Origin: Alphaproteobacteria bacterium
GTDB taxonomy: Bacteria > Pseudomonadota > Alphaproteobacteria > VGEJ01
Assembly (NCBI GenBank): GCA_016869335.1
Contig: VGEJ01000045.1
Span: 1 to 12,630, forward strand
DNA length: 12,630 nucleotides
Direction: 5' to 3'
A program made the position numbers and the translations under genes. The notes beneath the pieces are model-generated. The model ran no database searches. It saw only the letters and a list, made by a program, of their open reading frames with translations, and had not been told where the DNA came from. This document shows positions 6,165 through 12,630 of the stretch, piece by piece; the stretch's first letter is position 1; each line of letters begins with the position of its first letter.

Positions 6165-7287
6165 ATGCGGACCGAGGTCGATCAATTGGCGGACGAGATC
6201 AGGCAGTCGCTGGCGCGGCTAAGGGGGCATCTTTGACTGGGATGCCACGCAACGGCGGCTGGCCCAACTCAACGCCCGCGCCGAGGACCCCCACCTGTGG
6301 GACGACCCGCGGGCCGCGCAGGCGTTGATGCGCGAGCGAACGCGCGTGAGCGCGACGGTTGCCGGCTATGAGCGGCTCGCGCGCGGGCTAGAAGACTGCC
6401 TCGAGTTGAATGCTCTGGCGGAGGCCGAGGGCGACGAGGCGGTGACGGGCGAAACCCTCGTGGCGCTGGCGAAGCTCCGCGACGAGGCTGGGCAGCGGAT
6501 GCTCGAGAGCATGCTATCGGGCGAGGCCGACGGCAACGACGCCTACCTCGAGGTCCATGCCGGCGCCGGCGGCACCGAGTCGCAGGACTGGGCTGCCATG
6601 CTCCTTCGCATGTACGTGCGCTGGGCCGAGCGTCACGGCTACACGGTCGAGTGGGTCGAGGAAAGCCCGGGCGAAGAGGCGGGCATCAAGTCGGCGACGA
6701 TCATCGTCAAGGGCGGCAACGCCTTTGGCTGGCTCAAGACCGAGAGCGGAGTGCACCGCCTGGTGCGCATCTCACCCTTCGATTCGAATGCGCGCCGGCA
6801 CACGAGCTTCGCCAGCGTCGGCGCCTACCCCGTCGTCGACGACGCGATCGCCGTCGACATCCTCGACAAGGACCTGCGCATCGACACCTACCGCGCGTCC
6901 GGTGCCGGGGGACAACACGTCAACCGGACCGATAGCGCGGTGCGCATCACCCACCTGCCGACAGGGATCGTCGTGCAGTGCCAGAACGACCGCTCCCAGC
7001 ACAAGAACCGGGCGACTGCGATGGCGATGCTCAAAGCGCGGCTCTACGAGGCCGAGCTGCGCCGGCGCGAGGCCGCGCGCCAAGCGTTGCACGCCGCCAA
7101 GACCGAGATCGGGTGGGGGCATCAGATCCGCTCCTACGTGCTCCACCCCTACCAGCTGGTCAAGGACCTGCGCACGGACATCGAGACCGGCAACACCGCC
7201 GCCGTGCTCGACGGCGACCTCGACCGCTTCATGAACGCAGCGCTCTCGCTGCGCGTGACCGAGAGCGCCCGCCACGGCGCGGCCTAA
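6165..7287 (+). CDS. prfB: Peptide chain release factor 2, expressed by programmed +1 frameshift
   Basis: RF2 terminates translation at UGA and UAA by triggering peptidyl-tRNA hydrolysis. The gene is in two frames. Codons 1-23 (ATG 6165 to CTT 6231-6233) end at TGA 6234-6236; after a +1 shift, reading resumes at GAC 6235-6237 and runs to TAA 7285-7287, giving 373 residues. The join reads RLRGHL-DWDATQRRLA, continuous with RF2 homology. The stop-recognition motif SPF is at 203-205 and the catalytic GGQ at 248-250, within two residues of the E. coli positions; SPF separates RF2 from RF1, which has PxT. A purine-rich GAGGA (6156-6160) lies four bases before the ATG. Expression is expected to be autoregulated: scarce RF2 slows termination at the TGA and favours the shift. 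An annotator requiring one frame would start at TTG 6325 or ATG 6328 and lose about 53 residues. It follows mrcA by 43 bases and overlaps the glnE 3' end by 4 bp. Confidence 0.97.
6222..6237 (+). promoter_or_regulatory. RF2 programmed +1 frameshift site
   Basis: The sequence AGG GGG CAT CTT TGA C has every canonical element: a Shine-Dalgarno-like AGGGGG (6222-6227), a three-base spacer, the slippery CTT (6231-6233), the in-frame TGA and the following C that weakens termination. It differs from the E. coli site only in CAT instead of TAT. Pairing of AGGGGG with the 16S anti-SD is known to push the ribosome forward here, moving the Leu-tRNA from CUU to UUU. Confidence 0.96.
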
Positions 7288-10259
7288 GGTCGCGGCGGCG
7301 GCTCCGGGCGGCTGGCGCGCGCAGCGGCGGCCGGCTCGGCGATGAGGGTGCGGAAGTGGGCATGAACCGCCGCTTCGGTGGCGAGCAGACGGGCCCGCAG
7401 GTCGGCGAAACCGTGAGCGCCGGTCGCCCGTACCAGGATCGCCTTGAGGCCCGGCGGCGCCGCTGCCTCATCGAACTCGCCCGCCACCGTTAGCCGCAGC
7501 AGGACCTGGACACTGCGCAGGAAGCGGGCCGCCGCGGCGAGGTCGTTGGCGAGCGCGATGGACAGCGCACCTGCCTTGGCGAGACGCTCGAGGGCGACAT
7601 CGGTGCGTGTGTCGATAACCTCGGGGTGTTCGGCGGCGTGACCGAGCTGCAGCCACTGGCACAGGAACTCGACATCGAGGAGCCCGCCCCGCACGTGCTT
7701 GATCGCCCACGGATCGGCGGTGCCGTGCTCGCGTCCGATGCGCTCGCGCATGTCAGCGACCGCCGCTACCAGCGCCGGGCCGGAGCGGGGGCGGCACAGC
7801 GCGTCCTGGATCGCCGCCGTGGTGCGCACGGCCAGCGCCGGATCGCCGGCGACGACGCGCGCACGTGTCAGCGCCATGTGCTCCCAGAGCCAGGCCTCGG
7901 CGCGATGGTAGGTGAAGAAGCCGGCCAGGCTGACCGCGATCGGTCCCTTGCTGCCGGACGGACGCAGCCGCATGTCGACCCGGTAGAGCGGGCCTTCCGC
8001 GGTGTGGGATGTGAAGGCGTTGATCAGACGCTGGCACAGCCGGGCATAGAACAGGGCGCCCGGCAGCGGCCGCTTGGTTCCGGATGACTGAGCCTCGCCG
8101 GCGCAGTCGTAGATGAACACCAGATCGAGGTCCGAGGCTTCCGAGAACTCGTCACCGCCGAGCTTGCCCAGGCCGACGATCACCAGCTCGCCACCGGACA
8201 CCCGGCCATGACGCAGCGCAAACTCGTCGGCGACCGCCGGCAACAGCGCTTGGATCGCGGCATCGGCGATGGCCGTCCAGGCGCTGCCTGCCGCGCCCGC
8301 ATCGAGCCCACCCCGCAAGAGCTGAACGCCGACCTGGAAGCGCCGCTCCCGCGCCCAGCGGCGCACGATGTCGAGCACGTCTTCATAGTCGCGCGCGTGC
8401 GCCAGGCTTTCGCGTACCTCGTGGAGTAACACGGCCGCGTCCGGCAGGGGCTCGCCGAAGCTTGCGCCGAGCACACCGTCGAGGAGTTGCGGCGCCCGGC
8501 TCAGGTACTCGGCGAGGCGCGGCGCACTGCCCATGATCTCGGCGACCACGTCCAGCAGCATCGGGTTGGCGCGGAACAGCGCGAAGAGCGACACCCCGGC
8601 GCTCAGCTTCGCGAGGAACTCATCGAAGCGGAGGAGCGCTGCGGTTGGTGCGGCGGTCCGGGCGAGGCTTTCCAGGATCGCCGGAACCAGCTCGGTCAGC
8701 AGCTCGCGCGCGCGGGCGCTGCGGGTCGCGGCGTAACGGCCGTGATGCCACACCCGCACCGCGCCGGCGACCTTGCTCGGCTCGTCGAAGCCCATGCGCG
8801 CGAGCGTCGCCAGGGTCTCGGGATCGTCTTCGGTGCCGGTGAAGACGAGATTGCCCGGGCGGCCCAACGGCGGCGCCGACTCGAACAGCGCCGCGTAGTG
8901 GGCCTCGACCGTGCTGAGGTGGGCGCGCAGTGTCGTCCCGAACTCATCGACGCCACCGAAGCCCAGGAACACGGCGAGCCGGGCGAGCTCGGCCGGCACG
9001 CGCGGGATGGTGTGGGTCTGCTGATCGGCGATCATCTGCAGGCGGTGCTCGACGCGGCGCAAGAAGCGATAGGCGGCGATCAACTCGACGGCGACCGAGG
9101 GGGCGACCCGGCCGGTGTCGGCGAGCGCCTGAATTGCGCCGCAAGTGTCGGGGCGGCGCAGGCGTGCGTCCCGCCCGCCGGCGATCAACTGCTGGGTCTG
9201 GGCGAAGAACTCGATCTCGCGGATACCGCCGCGGCCGAGCTTGATGTTGTGTCCGGCGATCGCGATCGTGTCGTGACCCCGATGTGCCGCGATCTGGCGT
9301 TTGATCGAGTGGATGTCAGCGATCGCTGCAAAGTCGAGGTGTTTGCGCCAGATGAAGGGCGCGAGACCGCTGAGAAATGCCTCACCCGCCGCGATATCGC
9401 CGGCGATCGGGCGTGCCTTGATCAGCGCCGCGCGCTCCCAGTTTTGGCCGACGCTCTCGTAGTAGCTCTCGGCCGCCGCGACCGACACGGCGATCGGGGT
9501 CGCGACGGCGTCAGGCCGCAGGCGCAGGTCGGTGCGAAACGCATAGCCATCGCCTGTGCGGTCCTGCAGAAGCCGAACCAGCTCGCGGGTCAGGCGGATG
9601 AAGCAGTGCGATGGGCTGTCGCCGCCGCTGTAGGCGACCCGCTCGAGGTCATAAAGCGCTATCAGATCGATGTCGCTCGAGTAGTTGAGCTCGCGCGCGC
9701 CGAGCTTGCCCATGGCGAGGATGACGTACCCTGAGGCCGCCGCCGGGTCGTCCGTGCCGGGCTTCTGCGCAAGCTCGCCCGCCGCGATCGCCGCACCCAC
9801 TAGGTGGCGGACGGCAAGCCCGACCGTGACCTCGGCAAGCGTGCTCAGCGCCGCCGTCGCCTGCTCGAGTGTCCAGGCGCCGGCGATATCGGCCAGCGCC
9901 ACGGTCAGAGCGATCCGCCGGCGCGCCACGCGCAGATCGCGCATCAATCGCGCGCGGTCGTCGAGCGGCGTCCGCGCCAGCTCGCTCAAGACGCGCGCGG
10001 TGAACTCAGCCGGGGGCGTCTGGATGATCGCGCTGGTGATCGCGGGCTCGGCGAGCGCGCACTGGGTCAGGAAGGGGCTGCCGCCGAACGCCCCGCGCAG
10101 CACGGCGCGCGCTTGGCCATCCGGCGCCGCGCCGGCGGTTTCGAGCTGCGACAGTGCGCTGTCGGCACGTGCGGAATCGAACGGGACCGGCGGCGGCGCC
10201 ACCGGGTCGGCAGGAGACATCAAATCCGACATTCCGTCCGCTGGGGCTTTCAGGCACAC
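7284..10259 (-). CDS. glnE: Bifunctional glutamine synthetase adenylyltransferase / adenylyl-removing enzyme
   Basis: Cytoplasmic enzyme that adenylylates glutamine synthetase when nitrogen is plentiful and removes AMP by phosphorolysis when it is scarce, under control of PII and glutamine. The product (up to 991 residues) shows two related nucleotidyltransferase halves. The N-terminal removase half has GKLGARELNYSSDIDL, with D196 and D198 as metal ligands, then RLRPDAVATP and GRGGIREIEFF. The C-terminal transferase half has GLGKLGGDEFSEASDLDL, with D710 and D712, then RLRPSGSKGP and VRGGLLDVEFL. Both active sites look complete. The start is uncertain: GTG 10259 follows a good GAGG eight bases upstream, while ATG 10232 (982 residues) and ATG 10220 have weaker sites. 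The TAG stop (7286-7284) overlaps the prfB stop. It is divergent from the DUF3971 gene, with only about 42 bp between starts. Confidence 0.96.
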   Translation of the reverse strand: MCLKAPADGMSDLMSPADPVAPPPVPFDSARADSALSQLETAGAAPDGQARAVLRGAFGGSPFLTQCALAEPAITSAIIQTPPAEFTARVLSELARTPLDDRARLMRDLRVARRRIALTVALADIAGAWTLEQATAALSTLAEVTVGLAVRHLVGAAIAAGELAQKPGTDDPAAASGYVILAMGKLGARELNYSSDIDLIALYDLERVAYSGGDSPSHCFIRLTRELVRLLQDRTGDGYAFRTDLRLRPDAVATPIAVSVAAAESYYESVGQNWERAALIKARPIAGDIAAGEAFLSGLAPFIWRKHLDFAAIADIHSIKRQIAAHRGHDTIAIAGHNIKLGRGGIREIEFFAQTQQLIAGGRDARLRRPDTCGAIQALADTGRVAPSVAVELIAAYRFLRRVEHRLQMIADQQTHTIPRVPAELARLAVFLGFGGVDEFGTTLRAHLSTVEAHYAALFESAPPLGRPGNLVFTGTEDDPETLATLARMGFDEPSKVAGAVRVWHHGRYAATRSARARELLTELVPAILESLARTAAPTAALLRFDEFLAKLSAGVSLFALFRANPMLLDVVAEIMGSAPRLAEYLSRAPQLLDGVLGASFGEPLPDAAVLLHEVRESLAHARDYEDVLDIVRRWARERRFQVGVQLLRGGLDAGAAGSAWTAIADAAIQALLPAVADEFALRHGRVSGGELVIVGLGKLGGDEFSEASDLDLVFIYDCAGEAQSSGTKRPLPGALFYARLCQRLINAFTSHTAEGPLYRVDMRLRPSGSKGPIAVSLAGFFTYHRAEAWLWEHMALTRARVVAGDPALAVRTTAAIQDALCRPRSGPALVAAVADMRERIGREHGTADPWAIKHVRGGLLDVEFLCQWLQLGHAAEHPEVIDTRTDVALERLAKAGALSIALANDLAAAARFLRSVQVLLRLTVAGEFDEAAAPPGLKAILVRATGAHGFADLRARLLATEAAVHAHFRTLIAEPAAAARASRPEPPPRP

Positions 10260-10301
10260 TGCGGGAGCCTCACAACAGGGTCAAGCTCGGTCGAGCGCCC
10301 G

Positions 10302-12630
10302 TTGCTTCCGCCAGCCATCCGCCTGATTGTCCGCTTGATCGCCGCTGCCATCGCAGCGCTGTCGATCGCGCTCGCCATCCTCGCTTGGCGCCTCTCCAGC
10401 GGCCCGATCTCGCTGACCCTGCTGACGCCGTATCTGCAAGACGCGTTGAATCGTGGCGGCATGACGCTGCGTGTCGAGGTCTTGGATACGGCACTGGCGT
10501 GGGCGGGCCGGGATCGCACGCTGGAGCTGCAGGCGAAGGAAGTCAGACTGATCAATGCGGAAGGCAGGCCTGTCGCTGTCCTGCCGCAACTGTCGCTCGC
10601 GCTCAGCGGTGCGGCGCTGCTGCGGGGACTGGTGGCACCCGAGACCCTCGACCTCTTGGCATCGCGGCTTCGCGTGATACGCACCGCGGCCGGCCACTTC
10701 CGAGTCGACACCACGCAAGAGGGCAGCGTCATCGATCTAACGGCGATGAAGGAGATCCTCAGCCCGCCGGACCCCGAGCGGGCGAGCGGCTACCTCAGGC
10801 GGATCAGCGCGCTCGATGCGGACATCACGTTTCGCGACGAGGCCACGGGCACACAATGGCGTTTGCGCCAGGCGGACCTGGTGCTGCTCCGCGACCACTC
10901 GGGCGTTCACGGCGATCTCTCGGGGCAGCTCGAGCAGGGGGCCGGTCCTCCCGCCGAGATCGGTGCGCGTGGCTCGCTGGACGAGCCCGGCGCGCGGATC
11001 GAGATCGACATGCGGTTCGCCGGCGTGCGCCCGCCGCATCTCGCATCGGCCAACGCGCCCCTGGCGCCGCTCGCTGCCGCAGCCATGGTGTTCTCGGGGA
11101 CGGCCCAGCTTGTCGTTGGGCTCGATGGGACGCTCTCGGAAGTCACGCTCGTGGTCGCCAGCGAGCAACCGGGCACCTTTACCCTGGCCAAGGAGTTCGC
11201 AGAGCCAATTCCGCTCGCGTCGGCGGCCGCGCGCGTCCGGATCGCGCCGGGGTTCGACCGCATCACCATCGATGAAGTGCGCCTGGAGGCAGACGATACG
11301 GAAGCGACGTTCGTCGGCGAGCTCAGACGCACCGCCGACGGGCCGGACGTCGTCCTGCACGCTGCCATCGCGCGACTGCGTGTCGACGACCTGCCGCGCT
11401 ATTGGCCGCTCGCCGTTGGGCCGCTGGCGCGCGAGTGGTTCGCCACCAACATTGCGGGCGGCCTCATCACTACGGCGACGATGGACCTCGCGCTGCCGCC
11501 GAGCGTATTCGCCCATGCGCCGATCCCCGCGGGCGGCGTCGCCATCGCGTTTGCGTTCGAGGGCGCGAGTGGTCGCTACTTCATGGGCTTTCCGCCCATC
11601 ACCAATGCGGCTGGCTCAGGCACGCTGACCGAGGCCGAACTGCGCACCGAGATACACTCGGGACGGATCGGCGCGATCGCCCTGAGTGAAGGTGTCGCGG
11701 TCATCACCGGGGTGAACCAGCCCCAGGCCCGCGCGAGTTTCGACCTCGTCGGCCGCGGCGGCCTTGGCGACTTCGTTGCTTTGCTCGACCGGCCGCCGCT
11801 CGACCTCGCCGCCAAGTTGGATCTCGATCGCGACGCGCTGGCGGGCAAGGTTGCGGCGCGGGCGCGCTTCGTCATGCCCGTGAAGCGGGGGCTCACGCCC
11901 GGCGAAGTGAACTACGCGGCCGCCGCCAACACGCAGGGCGTTGCGCTCGGCGAGGTGTTCGCGGGCTACGCCCTGACCGATGGCGATCTCGAGGTCCGCA
12001 TCGGCCGCGACGGCATTGCCGCCAGCGGCGAGGCCGCGCTCAACGGCGTGCCCCTGACGGTGCGGTGGCGGCGCGACCTCGCTGCTTCCGGCGCCCCCGA
12101 CACTTACGAGTTATCGGGCCGCCTCGACGATCAAGGTCGCGCCGCCCTCAACCTCGCAACCGGAGCCTACCTCACCGGCCCCATCCTCGCGGCCGCGACA
12201 GCCCGGGCGCAGGCAGGCGCTCTGATCGAAGCGAGCGCGCAGCTCGATCTCGCCGCCGCCGTCGTGACGGTCCCGGAGCTGCGCTGGGCGAAGCCGGCGG
12301 GCACGCCGGGCACCGTCGCGTTCAGCGTCAGCGGTGGCGCAGAGGGCGGGTTCCTCGTCCGCGACATCGCGGCCAGCCTCGGCGATCTGACGGCGGCAGG
12401 CGAGGTTGCCATTGCGTCAGGCCCTCGCTTCGAGCGAGCCACGCTCAAGAGTGTCCGGTTCGGCAGCAACGACTTCGCCGCCTCGCTGCGGCCCATCCCA
12501 GGTGGCGGCCTGGTGATCGGTGCCAGTGGCGCCCGCTTCGATCTCCGTCCGTTCAGCGACGATCTGTTCGACTTCGAGGAGCGGGGGGATCTGCCGCCGC
12601 TCCGGCTCAACGCCCAATTCGACCGCCTGA
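10302..12630 (+). CDS. AsmA/YhdP-like DUF3971 envelope protein, partial (3' end outside window)
   Basis: The frame is open through the right edge, giving at least 776 residues with consistent codon use and no internal stop. An N-terminal membrane segment lies at about residues 8-29, followed by GPISLTLLTPYLQDALN, the opening seen in alphaproteobacterial DUF3971 proteins. The conserved block YWPLAVGPLAREWFATNI (about 367-384) marks the DUF3971/YhdP family. The rest is repetitive beta-rich sequence of the AsmA-like kind, expected to form a long periplasmic groove. YhdP, TamB and YdbH are implicated in phospholipid movement to the outer membrane; a similar role here is inferred. No ATG or GTG lies in frame near the 5' end, so TTG 10302 is the best start, although its Shine-Dalgarno is weak (GAG at 10293-10295); TTG 10335 would cut into the membrane segment. 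Family assignment is firm, exact orthology is not. Confidence 0.88.
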   Translation, partial: MLPPAIRLIVRLIAAAIAALSIALAILAWRLSSGPISLTLLTPYLQDALNRGGMTLRVEVLDTALAWAGRDRTLELQAKEVRLINAEGRPVAVLPQLSLALSGAALLRGLVAPETLDLLASRLRVIRTAAGHFRVDTTQEGSVIDLTAMKEILSPPDPERASGYLRRISALDADITFRDEATGTQWRLRQADLVLLRDHSGVHGDLSGQLEQGAGPPAEIGARGSLDEPGARIEIDMRFAGVRPPHLASANAPLAPLAAAAMVFSGTAQLVVGLDGTLSEVTLVVASEQPGTFTLAKEFAEPIPLASAAARVRIAPGFDRITIDEVRLEADDTEATFVGELRRTADGPDVVLHAAIARLRVDDLPRYWPLAVGPLAREWFATNIAGGLITTATMDLALPPSVFAHAPIPAGGVAIAFAFEGASGRYFMGFPPITNAAGSGTLTEAELRTEIHSGRIGAIALSEGVAVITGVNQPQARASFDLVGRGGLGDFVALLDRPPLDLAAKLDLDRDALAGKVAARARFVMPVKRGLTPGEVNYAAAANTQGVALGEVFAGYALTDGDLEVRIGRDGIAASGEAALNGVPLTVRWRRDLAASGAPDTYELSGRLDDQGRAALNLATGAYLTGPILAAATARAQAGALIEASAQLDLAAAVVTVPELRWAKPAGTPGTVAFSVSGGAEGGFLVRDIAASLGDLTAAGEVAIASGPRFERATLKSVRFGSNDFAASLRPIPGGGLVIGASGARFDLRPFSDDLFDFEERGDLPPLRLNAQFDRL

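Noticed and set aside
6236..6325. prfB as a frameshifted pseudogene
   Set aside because: The in-frame TGA sits in the exact canonical RF2 recoding signal and all functional motifs downstream are intact.
8487..9734. A 415-codon plus-strand open frame antisense to glnE
   Set aside because: It lies wholly within glnE, whose duplicated motifs are intact, and has the same composition-driven character.
10256..10284. A glnE promoter with TTGACC at 10284-10279 on the minus strand
   Set aside because: The -35 box is good, but the hexamer at the right distance (CAGTGT) is a poor -10, and the implied start would fall inside the frame beginning at GTG 10259.
10154..11275. A 373-codon plus-strand frame overlapping the glnE start and the DUF3971 gene
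   Set aside because: The frame that reads from 10302 has the membrane segment, DUF3971 motifs and continuity to the right edge; this one has an Arg-rich product and would begin inside glnE.

Overview
The window is high-GC chromosomal DNA from an alphaproteobacterium, probably of the Rhodospirillales type. The evidence is the gene order rne / N-acetylmuramoyl-L-alanine amidase / PBP1A / prfB, an RNase E with a long acidic, alanine-rich insertion in its S1 domain, and a bifunctional GlnE. It reads as housekeeping core genome: I found no transposase, phage gene, tRNA, rRNA, CRISPR array, attachment site or defence/toxin module.

Layout. Positions 1-2004 (minus) hold the N-terminal two thirds of ribonuclease E, running off the left edge. 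Positions 2005-2445 form a 441-bp divergent intergenic region with the rne leader, candidate promoters for both directions, one tight hairpin and two inverted repeats. From 2446 a plus-strand cluster encodes a zinc amidase (2446-3612), the bifunctional peptidoglycan synthase PBP1A (3713-6121) and release factor 2 (6165-7287). RF2 is split by the classical programmed +1 frameshift at an in-frame TGA (6234-6236), so it is easily annotated as a shortened gene. It meets the minus-strand glnE (7284-10259) tail to tail with a 4-bp overlap, including both stop codons. Divergent from glnE, a plus-strand AsmA/YhdP-like (DUF3971) envelope protein begins near 10302 with a likely TTG start and runs off the right edge.

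How the genes relate. The amidase cuts septal peptidoglycan while PBP1A polymerises and cross-links it, so the plus cluster joins cell-wall remodelling to translation termination. RNase E governs mRNA turnover. GlnE sets glutamine synthetase activity by reversible adenylylation. The DUF3971 protein probably works in outer-membrane lipid homeostasis by analogy with YhdP/TamB/AsmA proteins.

No new biological system was found. The items most worth a second look are the RF2 recoding site, the S1 insertion in RNase E, and the rne-amidase intergenic region, whose palindrome, hairpin and short overlapping reading frames are unexplained. All very long reading frames antisense to PBP1A and GlnE look like composition-driven shadows.
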